Notes: generated by a model not told the origin, from the letters alone. DNA of 64,000 bases from Allium sativum (GCA_030737875.1 CM060909.1:27549659-27613658); one strand, 5' to 3'; counted from the first letter of the stretch, positions 48,363-61,784 are shown. A program made the numbers and translations.

Positions 48363-51300
48363 TGTAACACCCCGTGAATTCTATAACGTTAAGCTTCACG
48401 AATTAAAGTATAATTAATTATAAATGATGAAATCAAGGGAAATGGGATACGCCATTGCGTTCGTCTCGAATTTCTGCTTGAGATAGAGTTCAAGTTTGCA
48501 TAAAACGGATATCGTATGAAGAAGATATGGACGAACAAAGTTGGGCAGAAAAACCAGAAAACGGGTCAGAATGCACTGGCGCACTTGTGAAGTGCGCCAG
48601 AACAAAGTTGAACTGGCGCACTTGGGAAGTGCACCAGTACAATTTTGGCATGGCGCACCTGCCAAGTGCGCCCAGGTCAGAAAGACCTGCTGGTCAGGCC
48701 CTGGCTGGCCTGGTCAGGGTCTGGTCGAATTCTGATGCTTGGCTGAGTCGCTAGGGCTTACATATCTCTTTCTTATTGGCCTCTCTTGAGATGGATGGTT
48801 TGGATTCACCCTAGCTTCATCGACGGCTGAAAACAATTTAAAATTCTATAAATACAACTCAAGTCTAACCCTAGATTCACACAAATAATAGAATACAAAA
48901 GCCGTCATGCTGCTGGAGAGGAACTAGGAATGGCTGTCAATTAGAAAGCCTAGAGACAAGCCAACAAGCCTAAGAGACGAATCAAATTAAAAGAAGATCA
49001 AAGCTTAATCAAATCATTCAACGCAACTTTGCTACCCAAAGGAGAGCATCTCCAAATCAGAATAACAGAAATCAGAAAACAAGAATTCATCACACGTTGT
49101 AAGTATAGTGACCTTTCAAAATATGAATAAAAACTGTGATGTGATTCGATGTAAATGAAAATAGAATCGTGTTGTTATAATCTTTGTGTATTGTGATTGT
49201 TCTATCATGACTTGTGTATTGATGTTTGTGGCATAAATTAATTTATGCAAGACTATTGAACAATTGTATATGAAAAACAATGGCACTTGCAAGCTTGTGG
49301 CAAAAACTAGAAATTGATCCCTTTTTGTATAGGTCGATGGCATGGACTATGTATATTCCCTTAGTCTAAATTAGAATTTGTGTAAACATGTTATAGACCT
49401 TTTATGCCTACATGACCCAAAACCTATGATATCATCCTTATGTTTATTGGCAAGTATAATTAGATCTATGTTTGCAAGTATAATTGGATCTATGTTTCAT
49501 AAACTATGTAAGTTCATGTTTATTTGCAAAATATAATTTGTTCTATGTCAAACATCGTTTGAGTTTCATAAACTATGCAAGTTCATGTTGAAATAGGCTA
49601 TATGATTAGATGTAAAAAGTTGTACATTTTGATGAATATATAACATGCTAGTTTTGTGGTCGATATTATGCCAAGTTAACATGTTTAAACACAAGTTTGT
49701 ATTTGCATAAACTATGCCATTTCTTATGTCACCTACTTAGTCATACTTTGATTCGAATGGAAGTTCACATGACCCATGTTATATGTTAGTTGAATCGCCA
49801 AATTGCAAGTTCATGCGCCACACACCTTTATGTATTAAATGTTCATGATTTTCCTTTTTCCTCACGTTTATAAAGTTGGGCTGAATTGTGACAAGCCCAA
49901 CACATGTTATAACGTTGCGAACAAACGGGGGTAATAACGTTGGGTGTAAAATATGAAAATATATGTTGGCATGTTTGGCACATGCCAATGATTATGACAC
50001 ATAAGCAGTATGAATTGAAATACCCAAAAATAAAAGATATGGCATTCACATATAGTTGAAAAGTAATAAAATATGTAAATTTAGACAACACGATATGCTT
50101 AACCCGAGGTTGGATTGAGTTGTGATGTAAACCTGCCTGGACCCGCCCGGCTGTCCAGTAGTCACAACAATACCTATCCAATGTGGGTGGTTAAGCATTG
50201 AGCCCAATAAGGACCTGAGGTTAGACTGAGCTACGGTGTAAACCTGCCCGGAACAGACCGGCACATCCAGTAACCATAGCAATACCTGTCTAATATGAGT
50301 GGTCTAGTGCTCCTAAGAGGCTAAGGACAGATGGTAGGGTTAAGTCAACTATAACACTTAACCAAATTCAACATGTTAACAAGAATTGATGGGTGGGGTT
50401 AGGTAAATACAGACACTTAACCACTTAACATGTTTGACTAGAAAATCCTGGTAATGAGGGACCCGTTTCAGCAGTAACCCAAAGTTAGGTATCAACGGTA
50501 CCCTGAAACTAGGTAGGGTGAGGCACGATTACTGGGCTGATTGTAAGCGGTCAAACGACGGCGGTGGGTGTATAGTGCAGGTCTAACGGGGTGCGGGCGT
50601 GCACACACTCTGGAGCAGACAACCAGGGCACTGGGGACACCAGTAGTATAACCTATGTCTTCTAGTTTTGTGTCGGGGCCGCCACCATGGGTCTTGATAC
50701 ACCCCATGGTGGGACCAGCATAGGTATCTACAATTCTTGGGGGTTGTATGACACATGTTAACGCGAGTAGGAGCCGATCTTTAATAAGAATGGGGATCAC
50801 TCCACCCTCACCATGGGGTGCCAGTTAGAATAAATTCAAGTAGGTGTAGAGATATAGTATGGGTGTGATAGTGCATTCGACACTTCCTTAGCTTATGACA
50901 CTTTCCTATTTTTAGTTTACATCCATCATACCCTTTTCTTATTCACATATTGAAGAGTTACTAGATTTACTCAGGCTTTATGTCTGACCCTATTTTCTTT
51001 TCGTCTTCTTTTCTTTCGTCCCCCCCCCCCATCCCCCCCAGGTCCACAGGGTGGAAACAGCTTAACTCAATCAGGCTCTTTACAAGCACTAAGAACGTAG
51101 ATGTATGATTTGGATCTTTCTTGCTCAGATAATGGCTTTGGATATCACTATGGGGATTTTTGTCACTTTATTTATGTTTTCATGCTTCTTTAATAATCAA
51201 GGCAGTTATGAGGTTGTAATGTTGAAAGTATTTTGAGACAATTATGGAAATCTTTGTTTGATACACGTATTAATGAAATAAAAGTTTGTTTGGTTTCCGT

Positions 51301-51419
51301 TGTTTAAAATATGTGCATTTATATCTGTCTTGAGTTCATCTGTGGCTTTTACTTATAAACCTCCACCAAAGTTAAGGCATTCCCTTTGTGAGTGACCTTA
51401 ATGGAGGTGGGGTGTTTCA
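48363..51419 (+). repeat. Element D 3' LTR (3057 bp)
   Basis: Matches 40218-43260. It includes the hairpin triplet (here the second stem has ACC for GCC), the TATA box, the 111-bp duplication and a longer poly-C region (51021-51038). Ends GGGTGTTTCA. Confidence 0.95.
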
Positions 51420-51424
51420 TGTAA
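51420..51424. other. Right target-site duplication of element D (TGTAA)
   Basis: Partner of TGTGA at 40213-40217. Confidence 0.85.
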
Positions 51425-54400
51425 GGCTCGCGAATTAACGCTATACACAAAGCTATACTAATTATACTCGTGCTTTTCTCATCATCCACAAGACTTTGCT
51501 TTTCAACAATAAGCTTGATCATATGCATCTTAGCATGCCACATTGACAATTCATGCTATACAACTGATGTCTATCAATATAAAACCTCTATGCTCGTACG
51601 TCTCAGAGAAGGGTGTTAAGAAAGATAATAAATTCACTGCCACAAAACAGATAAACATTTAATAGAAATCAATAAACACAGAATGAAATCCAATGTCAGA
51701 CACACATCCATTTACAAGTCCGTTCTGGGTCTGAACAAAACAAGAGGCACCTTATTCCTCGTCCAATATGTCCAATACAGGAGAGAGGTCCTCGCATATC
51801 CGGTCGGTCTCCAAGTACGTCAGGACGATTACTACTTATTACTTTGTCTTGGGTGTACAACCCAATCAAGACATCAGTTATCATCCAAACAATGTGAAAA
51901 CCTCCTATCTTTAACCACCGCCTTCATTGTCGACTTTTAGTCGTTGTACCAGTTATTCAGAATGGGATAAACCCGACCTTTCCGAATAACTCGCGTATTT
52001 TAAAATCAATAATCAAATGCTATAAAAACACGTCATACGCCTCATTCCAATTCAGAATATTCTTTTATTCAAATATTCACATCTTAGGAAAGTTTCCCAC
52101 TAATTTTACCAAAGATAAGTTCTTTTAAACTTATTCTTTAATCTTCCTTTGGATATCTATTTCAAAAGATTTTATTTTATCCTTTAACAATTCTAAACCA
52201 AATTAAGGTCTATAAAACTAGTCGGGATTATCGAGCCTTACCGAAGTAATCATTTATTATATTATCCCAATCCCAACTTATTCATCCCATGGAGCAAAAC
52301 CGGTAGTACTCCATATCTAACACCCACGGTGTTATCGGTAAATTTAATTACCATTTCACGTTTAAATCTAATTAAAGATTCAACTATCGCCTAGAGTAAA
52401 ACTGGAGGTCCTCCATCCTCGATCATTTCATGAATTCAAACAATTTAACTATCCCCTTCTCATTTTAATCTACTTAAAGATTCATTAAAACTCTAGTTCA
52501 GTTTTTAATCTCAAAAATCATTACTTAATGATTATTCAAACTTTAGGAAATTAATCCTACTTTTAACTGGGTTAAAGAACCAGTGTCATTTAAAACAAAG
52601 TTCACGATAAACCCAAAATCGTCTTCCATTGAAATGGAATCTCCACGGAGATGATAACAGTATATAATTGATATATATTTCTGTATCAAATCAATACTAA
52701 ATGGAATAGTGGCAAGGCCTTCTAAATTCCATAAATAGTAACTGTCTACATTCACAGAAGCTCATCTCAATTATTAAATTGAATTCCATTCAATTCCAAT
52801 TAAATATATTAAATTGGAAAACTTTACTTTGGAAAATTCCATTAATCTTAATTAAATGATTATAAATTCCAAATCATAACTTCACTATTAATTGGGTTAA
52901 AGAACAAATGTTATTTAAAACATTGTTCACGATAAACCCAAAATCAACTTTCATTTCAGTTCCAATTTAATTAATCAATTAGTAAACTTTTCTAAATCTT
53001 AATTAAAAGATTTATTCTATTCTCAACTAGGCTTAAGAACAGTGTTATTGAAGATATTCACGACGAACCCAAAATCCCATTTGATATTAAATACAAGGAT
53101 CTTAATAGAAATTATATCGACTTATATTCAATATCAAAATTTGAAACTAACGGATATCGTATTGGGAATAACGATATCTATATCTTCCAAATTCCTCAAC
53201 CATATCCGTATAATCACGGAATCAAATATCAAAATACTCCGAAGATTATTTCCATTCAAATCCTTTCCAATTCATACGTTGAAAATTTCTAGTTATATTA
53301 AAACTATTTCAATTCAATTTATTATTTCTAAAAACCCTTGGATTAATATTCTAGTTTCCAACTAGTTTATTCAGATAAAAATATCTTTTATCTTTTCAAA
53401 ACTTGGAATTTTTTGTCCAAAACTTTTCCAAATTAGCAATTATGATTTCATATAATTTTTTCATATTTTTAATAATTTTACTAAGGTCCTTACAGTCGGT
53501 TTCCAATATCGGCCACCGAACTACATCCATAACGACCTTTTCTGAAATTGATTTGGACAAAATTTAAAATCCAACGTTCAAATTTAAATCCCTTATATTC
53601 ATTTGAAAGCTCTTTTCGATACAAACCCAACGGTTCTAATTTTAGGAGAATTCGATGGTCGGATCTCTCGTTACACCCATTTGAAGTTAGTGGTTGAAAT
53701 TCGCGAACGGTCGCTGTGCGGCACGTTCTATTCAAGCCACTTAAATATATATAATATATATATCGTCGATTTCCATTTAAAACATATTTTATAAATCATT
53801 TATAAATTCATTTTAAGACCATTTCTACTTCATTTTCAATTTTAGATCAAAATTGAATGTTCTGTACCATTATAATATTAAAATGATAATATTTTTCAAA
53901 ATATCAGATTTTGAGATCACATCTTTTCAATATTCATTATAAAATGAATAAAATCGACAGAAATTTCCGTTCGAGTTTAAAATGGCGTATATCTACTTAA
54001 CTCGGCTTCATACATTTCAATATTTTCGTGTCCATCCAAAATCGGATATCAAAATCATATTTTCATCTTTCACTGAATATTAATTTAAAATATTCATCAT
54101 TTCTGAATTGGAATCTGACTCAATTAGTTACCAATAATTTTATTTATATGAATTCCATACATCGCATGTATTCAAAAATAGTGATAAACAACTATTAAAC
54201 AGTTAATTCACATCTAGAGTGCAATTTACAACTATATAAGCATTAAATATTTAAATAACGCTTATAATAGTCTATCAATCAATCGGTTGACTTACAGTCA
54301 AATCCAAGGGAGATGTGAATTAATTGTCATCCTCAGACCCGTGTGGGGTTTTCAAACAACAATGATAAATTTAAATTCATTACTAAATATTGAATTTAAT

Positions 54401-56280
54401 CATAAATAGTTCAATTCAAGTTATTTTTCAAATTAACTAATTTTGACAGTTCAAAATATAAATGAATATTTATGATTTAATTTCAACTTCCACGTTAATA
54501 TTAACTTTATTATAATATGTACAAAATCATAATCACAACATAATACAGTCAATCAGATCATCCATGATTTTCAAACAACAGTGCATGTGAGCTAACAAGC
54601 ACCGTACGACATTTTAGTGATAATTAAAACTGATAAAAATCATCACTGTTAATCTATATATTCAGTTATAAAATAAATAACTGTACAAAATTTTGAGCGA
54701 GAGAGTTGACACTTTGGTTTCCACTCTGTCAGTCTTTAATGGAGATTTTCTGTTTTTAAACTCAATAAAACACGCATTTAATTTAGCTAAAAATCCAATT
54801 TGCTCCGTTTCCATTCTGATCAGTTCCATGTTGTAGAGTTTGACTCCACGATCGCAATGCATCTGAAATCATTGAATTCCGACCTCGTATGAAAAAGATA
54901 TAGCCTTTAATGCATTAATTACATTATTGAATAATTAAATAATAATTAAATTTTAATTACCCTCTCTAATCCTACGTCCTCCTCTTCCCCTTACAGTCGA
55001 ACCACGCTCCAAAAAGAAATTCCGCCGCTGTCATCACTAGAGGCCACCGGCCTTCGATCACCACCCCCAATTCGACGCGTCGCTGCCTGCGCTTCCACCC
55101 CCTTGAACAACGCGTCACTCGGTAGGGCCCCCACCTCGAAATTCGCGCCCAAAGTCGGCGAGTATTAGCTCAGAAATGGAGCTCATCTCTCCACGATAAT
55201 TGACCACCCCCGTACCAAATCGAAGCACTCGCCTAGTACTTCAATTTTGCTTCAAGAAGTTTTTGAAATCGATTGGTGGATTCAAAGAAAAAGAAGGGCA
55301 AAATTTCGTGCGATTCTGGCTTTTGGTTTTTGAATGGCGGCGGACTCTGAGTTGTATTAGGGTTAGGGTTATAAAAACTAATATATATATATATATATAT
55401 ATTAATTAAATTCAAAAAAGTGAGTTTTATCATTCGATCTCCAAATCAAACCCAACGACTGTCATTTCTAGCCAAATACCCCCATTCCGAGCACAATGGG
55501 ATATGTTTCGTAAGCCAATTCGACTGTTTTGATCATTTTTTATCAAAATTAAAGTATAATTTAATATAATAGTCAATATAGAATTTAAACGCACATTTTA
55601 ATTTATCGGGGCCACATACTTACTCCAAAAATTATGAATATTGAAATCTCGCTATGTTTTGACGATATGTCCTAACAAAATTAGTTTCGTTAAATTTAGG
55701 GACTGTTTGAAAAATGGCCTTTTAACTGGCTTATTAAATTCAAACTGAAATTGAAAACGCGTTTAAATTTACTGTGTTCGCATACTAATTCAAAAAATTA
55801 TGAAATTTTAAACCTGATAATAATTTGACGTTCCAGATCCAACAAAAGGGGTTTCATAGAAAACGGAGGTCGTTTGCAAAATGGCTATTTTTAAGGGTTA
55901 TATATAGTTTAAAATATATATAAATTCTATAGCGACTATTCTCCATTTTAATTTAGACATAACTTTCAATTTATAAAGTGGAATCTCAATTTTTTACATT
56001 CATTAGAAAATTATAGTTCAAAATATTCCAATGTTTCTTGTTTCATTGAAATCAGATTTATATTGAATTTTGTATATTCATTTGAAATTTAAAATCGAAT
56101 TTTCAAACTACCACGCATTTCGAGTTCGTTTTAATTAAATTTTAAATTTATATGTTCTAACTTCGATTTAAATAAATTTTAAATCGTTAATTCTCAAAAT
56201 AAATCATTTTAAATTCTTAAAATCCATTAAATAGATTAAAAATAAAATTTTAAATTGTTTCCAAAATCTGGGTTGTTACA
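51425..56280 (-). repeat. Element C 5' LTR, outer part
   Basis: Collinear with 32665-37496. On the minus strand the LTR starts TGTAACAACCCAG at 56280, followed by U3 to the promoter at ~55400, the GC-rich block (54985-55165) and AT-rich R-U5. The flanking ATTGT at 56281-56285 is the probable target duplication. Confidence 0.87.
55357..55400 (-). promoter_or_regulatory. Element C 5' LTR promoter: TATA run and telo-box pair
   Basis: A run of TA units (about 55381-55400), then on the minus strand AACCCTAACCCTAA (55357-55370) 10-25 bp downstream, then the GC-rich block. Confidence 0.55.
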
Positions 56281-56493
56281 ATTGTTCATGCGATATCGCA
56301 GATGTCACTCCGTACTAGGGAGACTCTACCGAATTTTTCCAGGAATTTAAGGTGTTAGAAAATTTTTGATATTTTTATAAATTTTATTTTACCATAATAA
56401 ATTAGTTTTAGATTTAAAATAAATTAGATTTTAAAGTGAATGGATTTGTAACATTTTTCTTACGTTAGTAATTTCAGGGACGAAATTCTATTA
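56281..56493 (+). other. Element B interior, right part
   Basis: Last ~210 bp of the B interior after the C insertion. No ORF. Near 56472 it reads TTTCAGGGACGAAATTCTA, like the pre-PPT junctions of D and C. Confidence 0.75.
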
Positions 56494-56505
56494 CGGGGGA
56501 AAGAA
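56494..56505 (+). other. Element B polypurine tract
   Basis: CGGGGGAAAGAA directly before LTR start TGTAATTTCC. Confidence 0.8.
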
Positions 56506-59500
56506 TGTAATTTCCTGTATTTTTGGTAGTTTAATATTTAATTAAATTTATTATTTTAAATATTATATTTGGAATATTAATGGATTTTAATATTGAATTC
56601 ATTTATTTAAAATTAAATTTAAACGTTAAATTTTTATTAAATTTAAATCGAGCTCGAAATGGCGTGATAGTTCGTAATATTGAGTTTTCAACTTCAATTG
56701 AATATACAGAATCCGATATAAGTCGGATTTCTGTGAAATAAGAAATGTTGGAAGCTTGTTGTTTATGATTTTCATATAGAAGAGAAAAATCTGGATTTTG
56801 TGTTATAGATTATTAGTTATGTCTAAATCAAATTTTAAAATAGTCGGTATGGAAATCGTTATTAAAATATAATGTTTAAAAAAGGTTTTAATATAATTTC
56901 GATACGGTTTTAACTGGAAACTGATGTTATTGAGTTGTATAATCTATACTAGGTTATATTTGAAATCATATGAAAATTTTATTTGGATGATTAAGATAAT
57001 AATAATTTAGAATTATTTAATTCGATTATTTGGAATTTATATAATATTTTATTTATATTATACGAGCCTTTAAAATGACCATTTTATAAGCAGTCTACGT
57101 TTTCGATGAAATTAGTTTCATTGGAACCATTACATCAAATTATTGTACAGTATTAAATTTCATGGCAAACCAATGTCATATGTGACAACGGCAGCCGTAA
57201 AGCTTAGTCATTTTCTATAGTGCGTACTTAATTTAATTTAATTGAGAGGTTTTTGTGTATAACTTGACCAGATGATCGAAATAAGCCATGAAACCAATTC
57301 CATTGAGTTTGTGTCGACGTTTAGAGTCTGAATAGGCAGGTCTTTTGTTATTTTTGGACATTAGATATTTTGATGTCCAAAACAGCATTGTTTGGCGCAT
57401 AAAAATATCGTATTGGAAAACAGTCTCGGAATGCGACGAAACTTGTGCCATTGAATTCGTATTAATTAATTATTATAAGATTTCAATTTTTGTGTCAATC
57501 GGACTTATAGTTTGATCGTGGCAATGATAAACACCTTAATCATTTGTATTATTTTGGCTAATTTAGACAAGGGTAAATTTAAAAGAATAAACGACTGGCC
57601 AAACGAACTCCGATTTTATCGAAAAAAAATTCATTCAATCCATAAGGAAGAGGTCTAGTATAATTTCAAAGTTTTAAGTTGATACGATTTATTTTGTGGC
57701 CGTGGGAAATTTAAACGCATGATTTTTAGTCTGTGATTTATAAAGGACTTTTTACAAATGATCTCGGAGTTCGACAAACTTGGACCATTAGGTCTGGAAT
57801 ATTTCTTTATGCTAGGATTAGGAGTTTCATCTCGAACGGGGGTCGTATGCGGTAATTTTATCACGTTACTTCAATACGAAGTTTAGTTGAAATATAATAT
57901 TAATAAATTATTCCATGTTGTATATATAATCTAACTGTTTCCTTTGTCCGCGTTAAACCCTAATTCTGTAGTCAATATTCTACTCCTCCATTTCTTAACT
58001 TTGAACGACCAAAATCTCCCATCACTCCGCCTCATTTTTTCTTCAATCGTAACTTGAAATCAAAATCCTTCAACTAATAATATTTTCATCTCAACATGAA
58101 CTGTAGAATGACTGGTTACGATCAACTTCTGAGCAACCTGGTGGCCGCAGTTGTGCCAAAAGGCGGAGAAGGTTCGTGGCTTATTACAGATGAACGGAAG
58201 CACCGGGCGACATGGCGTTTGGGCTGAAGGACGGTGGCGTGTATGCGGGGAGGAGGGTGGCCTCCGATGGGTCGGAGACAAGCTGTAAGGCGGTATGGTA
58301 GCATTGAAGTGAGCGATGTGGTTCGTAAAAGGCGCAAAAAGAAGATGCGTGTATAGTCTAAAGCATCACGAGAAGGAAATAGCATGAAACAATACAGTGT
58401 AATAGTGCACATGAACCTGGAACTAATGCATGTGTGGACAAAGCTTGGGAAAGAAAGCAAACAAATTCGAACGTGCTGGCAGTAGCATTTGTGCATGGAC
58501 TGACTAATATCCTTGACCCAAGTATTAGTTAAAACTAAAGTTAATTAAATTTTAATTAAGGAAGTTTACTGTCTAATTAAATCATGGACTGAAATTCTTT
58601 ATAACTTGCAGTGGGTTATTGTGACTAGACGAAGAACGAGTGATGGCCAAACAGATGGAAATAGAAGTAAATTAGATGAACTATTTTAATACCAAGGGAT
58701 TAGTTAAGTAATTACTTAAATAATTATTAAATGATTAAGTAATAATTAGTTTATTTAAATTGTAAAAAGTTTAAAAGTTAATAACTCCATCATATGTCAT
58801 CAGAATTATACAAACGAGGGACTGTTGGAATCACGATGACGAGAAATACATCATGGAACTATTCTGGTTAGAAATGGAGACGTCTAAAATTTACGGTTAA
58901 ATTAAACGACTGTTTAATTTAACTATAACCGAACTGTTTCAATAGAAAATCAAATCAAGGTGAGGTAAACTCACTCAATTCTTCCCACTTGTATTTTATA
59001 TAAGTTGGGTTTTTATTTTTTGTGTTATGGTTGCTAATGACTAACTGTCCGTTGTTTGTTAAATATATATTCATATATTGATCGAACCAATGAAACTAAA
59101 TGTTGTTTAATTTCAGTGAAAAACAAAATTATTATTCTAACAGTTGGTTCCAATTAAGGTAACTTACCTAATTGGTCACATTTATAAAATAAACGTGTTT
59201 AATTTGATGAATTGTTTGAATTGTTATGGTTGTGTTAAATAATTGGTCGATATTGAATTGTCATTAATAACTGTTATGAAACCATTATTTATTTGAATTG
59301 AATGATATTATTTGAGATAACCCATTTGGATGTAGAGAAGAACAGGTTGGAGGGATCCGACGGAATTCCTCAAATGTCTGTAATGTTATTTATTTTTAAT
59401 ATATTCATTATATGAACTGGTATGGATAGATGATTGATTTGGTTATTGACCGTTGACCTGAAATTCAGCATTTGTTTTGTTTAAATCAATGGGCAATATT

Positions 59501-60660
59501 GGTTGGGTAATTCGCAGTATATGGCCTATAAATCAATCATTTTCTAAATATTGATTTACCGTCAGGTTAATCGATAGGAGTGAAGTTATAAATTTTATTT
59601 TATAACTAAAGTAAATTTTTAAATCTATTATTTTGAATGATAATTTATTAAAAAGGAAATAAATATTTATTATTATTTAAGTTTATAATTAATTATTAAT
59701 TGATTTTATAAAGTAAATGTTGATGTCAATCAGATTTATAAGCCAAATAAAACCTAATAGTTAAGATTTAGAATAATTGTTTTGTTAAGAAACAATTAAA
59801 TGGAATTATTTAAATTGATTATATTAATTAATTTAAAGAAAGGACTGTAATAGGAATTGGTTAATGAATTAATCGTGTATTGAGTTGATAAGTCAATCGT
59901 TTTAACTGGGATTGATTATTAAATTAATTTGTTTTGAGTTAATCTAATGAAATAGTTTAATGGATATTTATTTTAATTTTAATATGTTTTTAAAAAGAAA
60001 TTTACTATTATTTCAGTTAATAAAAAATATAACTACTTATACAGTAGTTAATGATGAAGTAAATTATTAATTTATTAGATAATAATTTGAGTGTTGTTGT
60101 AATAGGATCAAATTGAATTGTGTAAGGAATTTATGAATGGGTTTGATATTAAAACACTAGTTTTTATAATAAAGTTATAATAGGAATTTTAAGCGAATAA
60201 GATAGCTTAAATTAATGTTTACTTAATGTTTGAATTAGGTAAAAATAAAATAAGAATAAAAGGGTTTATATTAAACTAGAATTTTATAAACGAAGTTTAT
60301 AAAAAGAGATATGAAGTTAAAGCATTAATTTTAAATTAACATGGTTAAATAATGGAATCGAAATGAGAATTTTGTAAGAAAAGATTAAAAAGGGATTTGA
60401 AATTGAATTTGGTAAAGGATTCAGGAATGGGATTTGGAAATAATAATTCGAGTTATAAAATGAATTCATTGAAAGAAGTTAAGGTTAACAAGTGATTTTA
60501 TTAAGAAATTAGTTAATCAAAATATTAAGTAATAATAAGTTATATTTAAAAGAAATATTTCCAAAAGTAAGAAGGTTTTATAAATCATAATTTAAATAAA
60601 ATAGTTTAATGAGATTTGTTTGATATTAAAATAAATATCGATTTTTGAATTACAACTAAT
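56506..60660 (+). repeat. Element B 3' LTR, first ~4.15 kb (cut by element E)
   Basis: Collinear with 11797-13579 joined to 26235-28522. TATA box 57921-57930, telo-box AAACCCTAA 57955-57963, GC-rich block 58130-58290. A 165-bp sample near 58530 shows about 13% difference from the 5' LTR. The last bases are ACAACTAAT; the 5' LTR continues ATCTATCTT. Confidence 0.87.
57921..57963 (+). promoter_or_regulatory. Element B 3' LTR promoter: TATA box and telo-box
   Basis: TATATATAAT at 57921-57930 and AAACCCTAA at 57955-57963, the latter at the expected transcription start distance. Confidence 0.55.
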
Positions 60661-61669
60661 TGAAAAGTCGATGTATATGACTTAAGCAGGATCTATATGG
60701 ATATAGCGGAAATGTAGATGATATGCTAACTTGTTAATAAGCAATAGTTACGCAGGTCAAAGCTAAGTTATAGAGATATATCACAAGAAAGTAGTAAATG
60801 TAATAAATAAAGTGACACCAGGAATTATATACTGGTTCAGACTTGCCATCTTACGTCTAGTCCCGAAGCCCCTCTTCGGAATTCACTAACAACGCCCTCT
60901 CTAAACCCAAAGGAATAAGTTAGTACACCCGAGCCCCAACAAGGGTGCCTCTCGCCTGAGCAACTACAAAGATCTTCAACAATTACAAGTATTTGACTTC
61001 TTCTTTGTGTTCTTGAATCAACACGGATAGCCAACAGTTTAAGTACAACCTTCCTATAATCTGATCGTCGAGTATATGATTTGAATGCGAAGATTTAAGG
61101 AAGAAAATTGCCTGTTGAATCAAGTGATGTTAAATCAATTCAAGGATTCAACAAGTGAATTTAGAGAGCTTTTGTTTGCAAAGAATAATTTCAGAGAATG
61201 GATAGTATAGAATAATAATCAGTAAAATTGGTGATTGTAAAACATGTTTGAAGTTGTTTATATATGTGTATAAGAGTAGCATTCCTTCATGAAGAGTTTC
61301 TATAAAAAGCTATGTCCATTTCCATTGATTATTGAAGAGGAATCTCTTCATGAAAGATGGTGACTCTTCATAAAATAGTTTATGGGTCGAATCTGTATAC
61401 TGGTTAAAAAATTATCAGTTGACTGGTTGAAATAAATTGTATATATAATTATTTTTTTCAAAACTAGTTGTTATATACAAAAACAGGCTAACCAGTCGAC
61501 TGGTCCTTTTCTACTGTCGATTGGTAGTCCAGTTTTTGTATATTCCTGGCATTTTAAGGGCTTATAAATATATATATATAACATATATATATATTACTTT
61601 GTTTTGCACATTTGTGCATACTTGAGGATAGATTTTAACATAATTCTAACATGACTCAATGTGTGTTTT

Positions 61670-61708
<39 letters not shown>

Positions 61709-61784
61709 TTAAAACCTTATCTCTATGGCATGATTTCCATTGCAACTTCATTTGTTGGCATCGATCAAAATCTTGTAATCAACA
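60661..61784 (-). repeat. Element E 3' LTR (1124 bp)
   Basis: Plus strand runs TGAAAAGTCG...GTAATCAACA, with a TATA-rich region near 61562-61595 (TTATAAATATATA, palindromic) and TG/TA microsatellites at 61672-61710. Only one LTR is in the window, so its limits rest on the PPT, the TG..CA ends and the broken B LTR. Confidence 0.8.

Larger units (their letters stand above)
40218..51419 (+). mobile_element. Element D: Tekay/Del-type chromovirus (11,202 bp)
   Basis: Long LTRs of 3043 and 3057 bp (TGTAACACCC...TCA) flank a tRNA-Met PBS, a gag-pol with a C-terminal chromodomain, and a PPT. Inserted in element C's 5' LTR with TSD TGTGA/TGTAA. Gag with two CCHC-type knuckles, the protease phrase DSGASHSFIS followed by LGMDWLSSNSAILDC, the long LTRs and the chromodomain point to the Tekay/Del lineage. 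Three frameshifts and two stops disable it. LTRs differ by only about 1-3% in samples, so it is a recent insertion. Confidence 0.95.
31559..56280 (-). mobile_element. Element C: giant-LTR, non-coding LTR retrotransposon, relative of B
   Basis: Minus orientation. The 5' LTR is 56280-51425 joined to 40217-39095 (5979 bp without element D). The PBS is 39093-39081, the interior 39094-37497 (1598 bp, non-coding), the PPT 37509-37497 and the 3' LTR 37496-31559 (5938 bp). It is inserted in element B's interior, with probable TSD TTTGT/ATTGT (one mismatch; the left boundary may shift by three bases). Its LTR start region aligns with element B (both share CGAAATG-CG, GAATATACA and AACAAGAAA words in order), so they are diverged members of one family. 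The two LTRs differ by about 7% in a sample. Confidence 0.85.
11797..60660 (+). mobile_element. Element B: giant-LTR, non-coding LTR retrotransposon (outermost of the nested stack)
   Basis: The 5' LTR starts TGTAGTGTCCCG at 11797, is split by the Athila element, and ends ...GTCATTACA at 30616. A tRNA-Met-type PBS, TGGTATCAGAGC, follows. The interior (30617-31558 plus 56281-56505) is split by element C and holds no ORF. A purine tract at 56494-56505 precedes the 3' LTR, which starts TGTAATTTCC at 56506 and is cut by element E after 60660. Without insertions the LTR is about 6.2 kb and the interior about 1.2 kb. LTR termini TGTAAT/ATTACA are mirror images. It needs enzymes in trans. The left flank is AACGA; the right TSD lies outside the window. 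Confidence 0.85.
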
